Positions 24,101-35,317 of a stretch of DNA of 51,067 nt are shown piece after piece; positions within the stretch are counted from its first letter, which is position 1; every line of letters starts with the position of its first letter. Position numbers and translations under genes: made by a program. Below the pieces are notes generated by a model. That model was not told the DNA's origin and made no database searches. It saw nothing but the letters and a program-made list of their open reading frames with translations. The stretch covers positions 1 to 51,067 of the forward strand of contig JAUCBJ010004713.1 in assembly GCA_032718475.1 (NCBI GenBank), written 5' to 3'. Source of the DNA: Nemertoderma westbladi (Eukaryota; Xenacoelomorpha; Nemertodermatida; Nemertodermatidae).

Positions 24101-27100
24101 ATCCCTGACCGGGGGGTTCAATACTAATAGAATGAATCCCTGACCGGGGGGTTCAATACTAATAGAATGAATCCCTGACTGGGGGTTCAATACTAATAGA
24201 ATGAATCCCTGACTGGGGGTTCAATACTAATAGAATGAATCCCTGACAGGGGGTTCAATACTAATAGAATGAATCCCTGACAGGGGGGTTCAATACTAAT
24301 AGAATGAATCCCTGACCGGGGGTTCAATACTAATAGAATGAATCCCTGACCGGGGGGTTCAAGGCTAATAGAATGAATCCCTGACAGGGGGTTCAATACT
24401 AATAGAATGAATCCCTGACAGGGGGGTTCAATACTAATAGAATGAATCCCTGACCGGGGGTTCAATACTAATAGAATGAATCCCTGACCGGGGGGTTCAA
24501 GGCTAATAGAATGAATCCCTGACAGGGGGTCCAATACTAATAGAATGAATCCCTGACTGGGGGTTCAATACTAATAGAATGAATCCCTGACAGGGGGTTC
24601 AATACTAATAGAATGAATCCCTGACCGGGGGTTCAATACTAATAGAATGAATCCCTGACCGGGGGTTCAATACTAATAGCATGAATCCCTGACCGTGTGT
24701 TCAAGGCTAATAGAATGAATCCCTGACCGGGGGGTTCAATACTAATAGAATGAATCCCTGACCGGAGGGTTCAATACTAATAGAATGAATCCCTGACCGG
24801 GGGTTCAATACTAATAGCATGAATCCCTGACCGTGTGTTCAAGGCTAATAGAATGAATCCCTGACCGGCGGGTTCAAGGGTAATAGAATGAATCCCTGAC
24901 CGGGGGTTCAAGGCTAATAGAATGAATCCCTGACCGGCGGGTTCAATACTAATAGAATGAATCTCTGACCGGGGGTTCAAGGCTAATAGAATGAATCCCT
25001 GACCGGCGGGTTCAATACTAATAGAATGAATCCCTGACCGGGGGTTCAAGGCTAATAGAATGAATCCCTGACCGGCGGGTTCAATACTAATAGAATGAAT
25101 CTCTGACCGGGGGTTCAAGGCTAATAGAATGAATCCCTGACCGGGGGGTTCAATACTAATAGAATGAATCCCTGACCGGGGGTTCAAGGCTAATAGAATG
25201 AATCCCTGACCGGGGGTTCAATACTAATAGAATGAATCCCTGACCGGGGGGTTCAATACTAATAGAATGAATCCCTGACCGGGGGTTCAAGGCTAATATA
25301 ATGAATCCCTGACCGTGTGTTCAAGGCTAATAGAATGAATCCCTGACCGGCGGGTTCAATACTAATATAATGAATCTCTGACCGGGGGTTCAAGGCTAAT
25401 AGAATGAATCCCTGACCGGCGGGTTCAATACTAATAGAATGAATCTCTGACCGGGGGTTCAAGGCTAATAGAATGAATCCCTGACCGGGGGGTTCAATAC
25501 TAATAGAATGAATCCCTGACCGGGGGTTCAAGGCTAATAGAATGAATCCCTGACCGGGGGGGTTCAATACTAATAGAATGAATCCCTGACCGGGGGGTTC
25601 AATACTAATAGAATGAATCCCTGACCCGGGGGTTCAATACTAATAGAATGAATCCCTGGCCGGGGGGTTCAATACTAATAGAATGAATCCCTGACCGGGG
25701 GTTCAATACTAATAGCATGAATCCCTGACCGTGTGTTCAAGGCTAATAGAATGAATCCCTGACCGGGGGTTCAATACTAATAGAATGAATCCCTGACCGG
25801 GGGGTTCAATACTAATAGAATGAATCCCTGACCGGGGGGTTCAATACTAATAGAATGAATCCCTGACCGGGGGGTTCAATACTAATAGAATGAATCCCTG
25901 ACCGGGGGGTTCAATACTAATAGAATGAATCCCTGACCGGGGGTTCAATACTAATAGAATGAATCCCTGACCGGGGGGTTCAATACTAATAGAATGAATC
26001 CCTGACCGGGGGGTTCAATACTAATAGAATGAATCCCTGACCGGGGGGTTCAATACTAATATAATGAATCCCTGACAGGGGGTTCAAGGCTAATAGAATG
26101 AATCCCTGACCGGGGGTTTAAGGCTAATAGAATGAATCCCTGACCGGGGGGTTCAATACTAATAGAATGAATCCCTGACCGGGGGGTTCAATACTAATAG
26201 AATGAATCCCTGACCGGGGGGTTCAATACTAATATAATGAATCCTTGACAGGGGGTTCAAGGCTAATAGAATGAATCCCTGACCGGGGGTTTAAGGCTAA
26301 TAGAATGAATCCCTGACCGGGGGGTTCAATACTAATAGAATGAATCCCTGACCGGGGGGTTCAAGGCTAATAGAATGAATCCCTGACCGGGGGTTTAAGG
26401 CTAATAGAATGAATCCCTGACCGGGGGGTTCAAGGCTAATAGAATGAATCCCTGACCGGGGGTTTAAGGCTAATAGAATGAATCCCTGACCGGGGGGTTC
26501 AATACTAATAGAATGAATCCCTGACCGGGGGGTTCAAGGCTAATAGAATGAATCCCTGACCGGGGGTTTAAGGCTAATAGAATGAATCCCTGACCGGGGG
26601 GTTCAATACTAATAGAATGAATCCCTGACCGGGGGTTTAAGGCTAATAGAATGAATCCCTGACTGGGGGTTCAATACTAATAGAATGAATCCCTGACTGA
26701 GGGCTCAATACTAATAGAATGAATCCCTGACAGGGGGTTCAATACTAATAGAATGAATCCCTGACAGGGGGTTCAAGGCTAATAGAATGAATCCCTAACC
26801 GGGGGTTTAAGGCTAATAGAATGAATCCCTGACCGGGGGGTTCAATACTAATAGAATGAATCCCTGACCGTGTGTTCAAGGCTAATATAATGAATCCCTG
26901 ACCGGGGGTTCAATACTAATAGAATGAATCCCTGACCCGGGGTTCTAGGCTAATAGAATGACTCCCTGACCCGGGGTTCAAGGCTAATAGAATGAATCCC
27001 TGACCGGGGGTTCAATACTAATAGAATGAATCCCTGACCCGGGGTTCAAGGCTAATATAATGAATCCCTGACCGGTGGTTCAATACTAATAGAATGAATC

Positions 27101-29021
27101 CCTGACCGGGGGGTTCAAGGCTAATAGAATGAATCCCTGACCGGGGGTTTAAGGCTAATAGAATGAATCCCTGACCGGGGGGTTCAATACTAATAGAATG
27201 AATCCCTGACCGGGGGGTTCAATACTAATAGAATGAATCCCTGACAGGGGGTTCAAGGCTAATAGAATGAATCCCTGACCGGGGGTTTAAGGCTAATAGA
27301 ATGAATCCCTGACCGGGGGTTCAATACTAATAGAATGAATCCCTGACCGGGGGGTTCAAGGCTAATAGAATGAATCCCTGACCGGGGGTTTAAGGCTAAT
27401 AGAATGAATCCCTGACCGGGGGGTTCAATACTAATAGAATGAATCCCTGACCGGGGGGTTCAATACTAATAGAATGAATCCCTGACAGGGGGTTCAAGGC
27501 TAATAGAATGAATCCCTGACCGGGGGTTTAAGGCTAATAGAATGAATCCCTGACCGGGGGGTTCAATACTAATAGAATGAATCCCTGACAGGGGGTTCAA
27601 TACTAATAGAATGAATCCCTGACCGTGTGTTCAAGGCTAATATAATGAATCCCTGACCGGGGGTTCAATACTAATAGAATGAATCCCTGACCCGGGGTTC
27701 TAGGCTAATAGAATGACTCCCTGACCCGGGGTTCAAGGCTAATAGAATGAATCCCTGACCGGGGGTTCAATACTAATAGAATGAATCCCTGACCCGGGGT
27801 TCAAGGCTAATAGAATGAATCCCTGACCGGTGGTTCAATACTAATAGAATGAATCCCTGACCGGGGGGTTCAAGGCTAATAGAATGAATCCCTGACCGGG
27901 GGTTTAAGGCTAATAGAATGAATCCCTGACCGGGGGGTTCAATACTAATAGAATGAATCCCTGACCGGGGGGTTCAATACTAATAGAATGAATCCCTGAC
28001 AGGGGGTTCAAGGCTAATAGAATGAATCCCTGACCGGGGGTTTAAGGCTAATAGAATGAATCCCTGACCGGGGGGTTCAATACTAATAGAATGAATCCCT
28101 GACCGGGGGGTTCAAGGCTAATAGAATGAATCCCTGACCGGGGGTTTAAGGCTAATAGAATGAATCCCTGACCGGGGGGTTCAATACTAATAGAATGAAT
28201 CCCTGACCGGGGGGTTCAATACTAATAGAATGAATCCCTGACTGGGGGTTCAATACTAATAGAATGAATCCCTGACTGGGGGTTCAATACTAATAGAATG
28301 AATCCCTGACCGGGGGTTCAATACTAATAGAATGAATCCCTGACCGGGGGGTTCAATACTAATAGAATGAATCCCTGACCGGGGGTTCAATACTAATAGA
28401 ATGAATCCCTGACCGGGGGGTTCAAGGCTAATAGAATGAATCCCTGACCGGGGGTTCAATACTAATAGAATGAATCCCTGACCGGGGGGTTCAATACTAA
28501 TAGAATGAATCCCTGACCGGGGGTTCAATACTAATAGAATGAATCCCTGACCGGGGGTTCAAGGCTAATAGAATGAATCCCTGACAGGGGGTCCAATACT
28601 AATAGAATGAATCCCTGACCGGGGGTTCAATACTAATAGAATGAATCCCTGACCGGGGGTTCAATACTAATAGAATGAATCCCTGACCGGGGGTTCAAGG
28701 CTAATAGAATGAATCCCTGACCGGGGGGTTCAAGGCTAATAGAATGAATCCCTGACCGGGGGTTCAATACTAATAGAATGAATCCCTGACCGGGGGTTCA
28801 ATACTAATAGAATGAATCCCTGACCGGGGGGTTCAAGGCTAATAGAATGAATCCCTGACCGGGGGTTCAATACTAATAGAATGAATCCCTGACCGGGGGT
28901 TCAATACTAATAGAATGAATCCCTGACCGGGGGGTTCAATACTAATAGAATGAATCCCTGACCGGGGGTTCAATACTAATAGAATGAATCCCTGACCGGG
29001 GGGTTCAATACTAATAGAATG
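15129..29021. repeat. 13.9-kb minisatellite of a 34-bp unit
   Basis: This is an uninterrupted head-to-tail array of about 410 units of roughly 34 bp (33-35 through changes in the length of the G run). The core is aatagaatgaatccctgacc followed by 4-7 G and then ttcaaggct or ttcaatact. Those two endings define two main subtypes; minor ones carry cgtgtg, cggcgg, cagggg or ggtttaagg. It lies in the intron between the Ig2a and Ig2b exons, starting about 515 bp upstream of the Ig2b acceptor. It has no GTRAGT core, so unlike the other arrays it is not visibly derived from an exon end. The minus-strand open frames inside it are only the repeat read three units at a time. Confidence 0.98.
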
Positions 29022-29235
29022 AGACCCATTTAAAAAATAACACATTTTGAACAAACTCGGTTGCATCGTGTTATTGGAAAACAACATCACGCTGCAGTCT
29101 CGACACACAAGTCTTGCTGCTGCTGGGGTGTGACTGCTGTCGTAGAACCCATCAGCAGCAGTGCATGCTATATGGGAGACGGCAGGTGAGAGGAAACGAG
29201 GATTTTCAATTTTTTAAAATTTTAAATAATTTCCA

Positions 29236-29376
29236 GCCCATGTGAAGTCAACCAGACTATCTGCTGTTATATCTCACTTAACAGTTTACCTCCATGTGAA
29301 GCTAATACCAGGTTTTCACTAAAATCCCAGGATAAAGAAGGGCTGAATCTAAACATTAGTATCTTCACATGTAGGC
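29236..29376. mobile_element. Diverged partial copy of the same MITE
   Basis: The left end gcccatgtgaag, the internal ccatgtgaag and agggctgaatctaa are recognisable, and it closes with ttcacatgtaggcgc. It is shorter and more diverged than the other copies. Confidence 0.6.
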
Positions 29377-29844
29377 GCAAATTCCGCGGGTCCGCGGTTC
29401 GGTTCACATTGCACTAAATAAAAAGTCAAGTCAACGGTTTTGAATATGCTGATTAATTGAGAATTATTTACATTGTAAAATGTCTAGGAGTAGAAGTTGT
29501 GTTACAGGGATGCCACGGTTATTTGGTGTTGGAATTGGGGTTGCCGGTTTGCTCAGGACTCAAGCTCTATTATTCTTTGCATTGTTAAACTCAATATCCT
29601 CCATCATCAACCCATCTCAGAAATGTAATAGTAACAGTCAACTATATTCTCTCATCGCAGAACCCTTTAATTAACCCAGGACTGTAAATGTCATCCAAAC
29701 AACACACGAACAAACCACGGTTGTAAAGGTATACCAATATCTCCCAACGCCTGCCTGCCCTCGGGAATACGCCAGCGCCCCCTTACGTTCATCCTATAAA
29801 CTCAGAAAATATCCCAACATACCCCGGATTGTGGCTCGCTTAAA

Positions 29845-30228
29845 TTGGTTTTCTTTGTTCTTTGGATTAGCTATTCCCTATTGGTTGGGCGGGGCGCTAT
29901 ACAGGCTTCCCCTACATCCCCTTCTGATGAATGGATTCTTATTGCTTCGTCCAGCATGCTTATGTTACTGTGGTTACACAAGGCGGGGGCGCGTGTTACC
30001 ATGGTGGATACCAGGAAGAAATCATCCGTTTCAGAGAAGGACGGCAGCCTGCATAAGTCGCTTTATTATGCTCCAGCTCAATTTGGGATGAATAAGGGGA
30101 GAATTATTAATGCAGAACACAATGTCTTCTACGAATATAACGCCGCCATGCGAATTATATGGGTATTTTGTATTGGATCGCATACTACACCTCTAGGTGG
30201 CGAAATTCATTGTAGTATATTATACTGA
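29845..30228 (+). CDS. Unassigned 127-codon open frame
   Basis: The open frame starts MVFFVLWISYSLLVG and contains HKAGARVTMVDTRKKSS. It lies in a stretch more GC-rich than its surroundings, within the Ig2a-Ig2b intron. I recognise no family. A second frame across the same stretch is open for 86 codons, which suggests composition and not selection. It may be a fragment of a repeat or a retrocopy. I report it only because it is unexplained. Confidence 0.15.
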   Translation: MVFFVLWISYSLLVGRGAIQASPTSPSDEWILIASSSMLMLLWLHKAGARVTMVDTRKKSSVSEKDGSLHKSLYYAPAQFGMNKGRIINAEHNVFYEYNAAMRIIWVFCIGSHTTPLGGEIHCSILY

Positions 30229-30417
30229 TTATAATATAGTACTGTAATTAATCTACATACTTTGCTGAATGGAGGGACATGACTTTTTGGAGGTTGCAAG
30301 TTAAAAAATTTTATGATAATGAAATATGACATAGTGACAATGAGACTATGTATGGCAAATTGATAATCTAATAACTTATTCTGCAAATAGCAAATTAATT
30401 ATATTAGTTGGCCTTGG

Positions 30418-30542
30418 CGCCCTGTTGAAGAATACCAACCAGGATTTCACTTTTCGGTCGACTTTTTATTGGAATTTTATATATGAAAATTTTTTATTTT
30501 TTAAATTTATCTTTATTAAGTGTTTTATAGCGCTTATTTCGG
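30418..30542. mobile_element. Inverted MITE right end abutting the next copy
   Basis: This is the reverse complement of the MITE right half (gcgccctgttgaagaatacc, tttcacttttcggtcgac, aagcgcttatttc order reversed) placed head to head with the full copy at 30543. The two together form a long imperfect palindrome. Confidence 0.75.
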
Positions 30543-30924
30543 CCCATGTGAAGAATACCAGACTTTCTGCCGTTATATTTCACTTTGCAGTTAACCCCAT
30601 GTGAAGAATACCAGACTTTCTGCCGTTATATTTCACTTTGCAGTTAACCCCATGTGAAGAATACCAGACTTTCTGCCGTTATATTTCACTTTGCAGTTAC
30701 CCCCCTGTGAAGAATACCAGGTTTTGACAAAAAACACAGGTTACAGAAGGGTTGAATCTAACCAAAACAATAAACGAATTACTATATGTGTACAGGTTAT
30801 AAGAGAGAAATAAGCGTTATAAAACACTTAATAAAGATAAATAAAAAAAAAAGTAAATCTTCATATATAAAATTCCAATAAAAGGTCGACCGAAAAGTGA
30901 AATCCTGGTATTCTTCACATGGGC
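30543..30924. mobile_element. MITE copy with expanded internal 53-bp repeat
   Basis: This has the same ends as the copy at 7093. The left subterminal segment (cccatgtgaagaataccaga plus ctttctgccgttatatttca) is repeated at 30543, 30596 and 30649, with exact 53-bp spacing. The right end is ctggtattcttcacatgggc. It lies about 80 bp from the Ig2a donor. Confidence 0.85.
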
Positions 30925-30972
30925 GCTTATTTCTGTCTTTTAACCTGTACATATACCAATTCCATATACTAA

Positions 30973-31048
30973 CTCAGAACTTTTCCACCCTTAGTCCAGC
31001 TCACTTACCTTGATGCCTCAGAACTTTTCCGCCCTTAGTCCAGCTCAC
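30973..31048. repeat. Two-copy tandem duplication across the Ig2a exon donor (44-bp period)
   Basis: The 32 bases at 31017-31048 (inside the exon) and 30973-31004 (inside the intron, overlapping the donor) differ by one base, with a 44-bp offset. On the minus strand, exonic TAGTGAGC and the donor AAGTGAGC share seven bases, a plausible microhomology for the duplication. Confidence 0.92.
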
Positions 31049-31170
31049 TACGTGAACGTCGTTTTTAGACATGGAGATTCCTTTGGCCACGACCTCACAT
31101 TTAAAGACAACAACACCATTTTTCATGGCGTAAACATCATAAGTTCTAGCTATCCATTCGGTGTTTGGAA
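31009..31170 (-). CDS. Dscam: Dscam-like exon, first half of Ig2
   Basis: This 162-bp exon is phase 1 at both ends. The acceptor is ATTTTTTTAG and the donor is GTAAGT at 31008-31003. It encodes VPNTEWIARTYDVYAMKNGV, then the first Ig2 cysteine (VVFKCEVV) and the core tryptophan (VVSWTKGG), ending VLRHQ. The family equivalent is the stretch with YDEYV...NTAVLKC...VTSWVR. It corresponds in position to insect Dscam1 exon 4, which is a mutually exclusive cluster in arthropods. I see only this single version here. The last 32 exon bases before position 31017 are repeated (31/32 matches) just after the donor, at 30973-31004, as a fresh-looking tandem duplication. Confidence 0.9.
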
Positions 31171-33261
31171 CTAAAAAAATAGGATAATACATGTTTTATT
31201 ATTTCGTGAAGGTATACTAATTACTCTAGTCATTCCATATTATAATACCGGTATATATTAATTATATAATGATTAATTTAATAAAATTTGAATAGATATA
31301 ATCGCAGTGTCTGAGAGGATACAGCTGCTAAACAATAGTGTTTGGCGTCGCAGGGTCAAATCCGAATAAAGGCTGTGTTCTCGAGACTTTAACTTTTCTA
31401 TTTCTCGGTAAACTGAAAAATATTATTGGTTAAAAAAAACTGGTTGTGGATCGAAAGTACATTACGGTACGGTTCAAATACTTACACCCACCCCACCCCC
31501 CCCCCCCCCCCCGCCCCCCACCCCTTGCCCCGCCCCCTCACCAGAGAAAAAATAGAAGAGTTTTGATTTTTCTAACTGTGAATATTATTTGCGACATCTA
31601 TCGGATATGGTGGGATTTGCTTACTGGGAAGATAATTTCATATTATACCACACAGGACACAAACTTAGCAGCAAACTAACCGCCATGTATTGCGAATTTG
31701 TTTAACAATTGTTTGTATATTTGCGTCTTTGAAGTAAGATTTGGTGAGTTTTTTGTTTTAAAAGTACTTTTTAAATTACTTATTACATGGGAAAAAATGT
31801 TTTAACCTTAATTAACCTCGCTGGCGTTTGGTAAATTAAATGCCTAGAGAGAATAGTGAATAAAAATGTTCTACGTTTTTTCCCATGTAATACGTAAAAT
31901 TTTATTCTTAAATTGGTATTTGTTGTTGTTCAATTCTCTAATATAATATAGATCGATATAGTGTTAAAAAATAAATTGAACTGTAGTATTTTACTATATT
32001 GCTTCCATAGTTACTGTACTGCTATTGTAATTATTGTACTCTTCAACTCCTCATGCTGCCTTACTCAATGTTAAATTTTTTTTTTCTTTTTTTACTGACC
32101 TCCCGCCACCAGCTGACAAAAACCTCTCACCTAGCAACCATAAAAACACAAATGTCTAACCTGCTGGCTATTTACCACAGTGCATGTGATAGTTTAATAC
32201 TACAGTACATCAGCAAGCAACAGTCCCTCAATGTTAAATTAATGTCAAATAATTTAGTGTCCTCGATTATTTATTACGTAACTAGAGAGCCGCGTAACTA
32301 CCTAAACCCATTATTGGATATTGAGTTCCGTTTTGGAGTTCGTCTTTCAGACACTAAAGTTGCAGTAACTTTTGAGTGTGTGAATGGATTTGGCTCAAAT
32401 TACGTGTAAACCTTTCTACTTCGATTCTCTTTCAACACATGTAATACAATTTAAGAAATTCCACCAAAAATATTTAAATTTACTTTTTTCGCCGGTAAAA
32501 AAGTAAAATCAATGCAATCCCATGGGTTACTTTTTTTCCCTAGGGAAACAAGTGAGACCTTTTCTCCCGATTTTGGGGAATATTCGAGCGAAAAAGTTAC
32601 AATTTCAGAATAAAATATTATAATACTAGTAAATTAATAGCTAAAACCCGAAAGGTTCGACAAAAGGTGCGACACTGAAAGGGTCACATCGATAAACTCT
32701 ATTTATTTTGTGAAAAACGAATATCATTAAAACTAATAAAAGACTTAATATAACCTTTGTAATATACTGAGTTTAAGTTCAAATAAAAATCCCTCAGACT
32801 TCGTAATGAACTGTATGACCAAAAAACCGATTACAGGGAAGAATGTTAGGGTCTCTGAGGAACGTTGGTGACTGTTCGTGGTCTGTGGAACTTAAAATAA
32901 TGATCTGGAATGTCCGATTGGATCGAACATGTATCGAGTCGAGAGATCTTACGTCAGAGAGGTGAGGGTAAGGACGGCTATACGGGAGAATGGAAAACTG
33001 CTGAGTCCCCCGCCCACGCGATTAGGCCTACCAAATTTTAAAATTTGGAAATTATATCATCTAAATTGAATATTAGCCTTCATATACAGTAGGCTTTGTG
33101 CTAGGCGACGAAAAGCACTTGGCTACAGTATGATAATCAATCAAACTGGATTTTCTACAATATTTCCAATTCATGTTCATTGTTTTGGTTCTCACATTTG
33201 TTTCTGTTGCTTTTATAGAGGCCATTTCCTTTCCTAACGTGCATATTCTGTATCACACAAG
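31171..33261. other. Intron, no recognised gene
   Basis: It holds a C-rich tract (31484-31545). A plus-strand open frame at 32053-32409 (118 codons) has no motif I know. The rest is AT-rich. Confidence 0.4.
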
Positions 33262-33820
33262 CGATTTGGATAGGTCTTTGTTATCCTCCACTATCCATAC
33301 TTTATCCCGATTCGGATAGGTCTTTGTTATTCTCCACTATCCATACTTTATCCCGATTTGGATAGGTCTTTGTTATCCTCCACTATCCATAGTTTATCCC
33401 GATTTAGATAGGTCTTTGTCATCCTCCACTATCCATACTTTATCCCGATTTGGATAGGTCTTTGTTATCCTCCACTATCCATAGTTTATCCCGATTTAGA
33501 TAGGTCTTTGCCATCCTCCACTATCCATACTTTATCCCGATTTGGATAGGTCTTTGTTATTCTCCACTATCCATACTTTATCCCGATTTGGATAGGTCTT
33601 TGTTATCCTCCACTATCCATAGTTTATCCCGATTTAAATAGGTCTTTGTCATCCTCCACTATCCATACTTTATCCCGATTTGGATAGGTCTTTGTTATCC
33701 TCCACTATCCATACTTAATCCCGATTTGGATAGGTTTTCTTATCCTCAAATTTCCATACTTTATCCCGATTTGGATAGGTCTTTGTTATCCTCCACTATC
33801 CATACTTTATCCATACTGGC
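33262..33820. repeat. 46-bp minisatellite (~12 copies)
   Basis: The unit begins gatttggataggtctttg, continues ttatcctccactatccatac, ends tttatccc and repeats at 46-bp spacing (for example 33263, 33309). It lies in the intron between Ig1b and Ig2a exons. Each unit holds a short imperfect inverted pair, ggataggt and actatcc. It shows no link to an exon boundary. Confidence 0.93.
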
Positions 33821-34156
33821 ATAATTATCAGAAAGATATGCTGATCGGTATGCTGATTTCGTACTTTTATAATAAATATGTAATAAATAATTGTACTTGA
33901 CATCGCGTCCTTACGGTATGGTGCATTAGTGAGCCACTTAACCACAGAGCAACCATTTGTAATAACTGTGCAACGCAAATAAACTACATTGCAGTATATA
34001 TGAAGCCTGCAAATGGAGATTGTTGCTCGAGATAAGACCGTAAATGTCTTTCGAACAATCACTATCACCCATCGAAGAATTAATGAACACTCCATAGATT
34101 ACTTACGGCGGATGGCAGCTTCCTTATCTACAGTTTCCATGGCGACGTGGACTCAC

Positions 34157-34245
34157 CTGCCCCTTCGATGGACAGACATATCACCGCCGGCTGAGCCTAT
34201 TGATTCAGAAATACGTTCCGCGAGGCTTACATTCGAATTCTCCAT
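34157..34245 (-). CDS. Possible small exon inside the Ig1b-Ig2a intron
   Basis: An ATG at 34245 opens MENSNVSLAERISESIGSAG and GDMSVHRRG and reaches a consensus donor (CAG/GTGAGT, GT at 34156). A second GTAAGT lies at 34105-34100. The peptide is not Ig-like. It could be an alternative first exon, a nested gene or chance. Confidence 0.2.
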
Positions 34246-34623
34246 TCGCACAGAAGAAAATTAGCATGTTAATTGATTGCAGCGGTTCTCTGCTACAGTC
34301 CAGAGCAAATATTTGCTGATGGTGGTGGGTCCATTACACCTTCATTGATATACTCTGTACTGCGAATAAGGAAATAGAACTGTGGAACTGTCGACGATAT
34401 TCAACACTCAGTCCGATATGAATGTATTATTGATTGAACCACTATAAGGTTGAGGAATAAACTGCTGTGGGACTGGTGAAATATCGAGGGAGACACATTT
34501 TTCCAACGCGAAAATTGAAGCGAAAATACAAATTCTGTCTAGAAGTTGGAAGGTGAAACTATCTCTGTTTAAAAATTCTTGCAACCTATTTAAGTAAAGA
34601 GATTTGTAGAAAAATTCAGTTAC

Positions 34624-34841
34624 CCCATGTGAAGAATACCAGGTTTTCACAAAAACACAGGTTACAGAAGGGCTGAATCTAACCAAAACAATAAACGAAT
34701 AAGTATATGTACAGGTTATAAGAAATAAGCGCTATAAAACATTTAATAAAGATAAATAAAAAAAAAATTAAAAATCTTCATATATAAAATTCCATTAAAA
34801 AGTCGACCGAAAAGTGAAATCCTGGTATTTTTCACATGGGC
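34624..34841. mobile_element. MITE copy, short form (218 bp)
   Basis: It starts cccatgtgaagaataccagg and ends ctggtatttttcacatgggc, without the extra left subterminal unit. It lies in the Ig1b-Ig2a intron. Confidence 0.85.
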
Positions 34842-35317
34842 GGGGGCAGACTGCTGAATTAAAGTCGCCGGTTTGTTACTCATGCACCTGCGCAGCGCAT
34901 TGGACATAATGAAGTGCTGTAGTTCCACCCCAGCACACACGTTATTAGCACCACGCCTTACACAGTAAATCCGTATTGTACTTGAGTTATGGGCCCCGCG
35001 GGAACCATATCGACAAATAATAAACGTCGGTAATATCAGCATTAACCGCAAATCATTCACTTCTCGGTGTCTCTACCGTAGTTAGTAAAACATTGCTATC
35101 CAGCTGTTTTCATGTTGTACCGAAATTATTAAATTATATGCCTACAGTTTTTGTAATGCTGCACGTACATGGCAAACTGTATAATAATATGAATAATGTA
35201 GAGATACCTAGGTCTAAGGCGGTTCACATTTAACAAAACAATTAAGGGTATGTAAATTTCTCGGAATCACACTTTCTCTAAAGGTAGAATTTATTCCTCA
35301 CAGTAGCATAAGAGCAT

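Noticed and set aside
15129-29021. Many minus-strand open frames of 67-136 codons (…PRSGIHSISIEPPGQGF…)
   Set aside because: They are the 34-bp repeat translated three units at a time, with the same ending each time. There is no start context, splice site or non-repeat coding sequence.
33262-33820. Another donor-derived minisatellite
   Set aside because: The 46-bp unit has no GTRAGT on the coding strand and does not match any recognised exon end.
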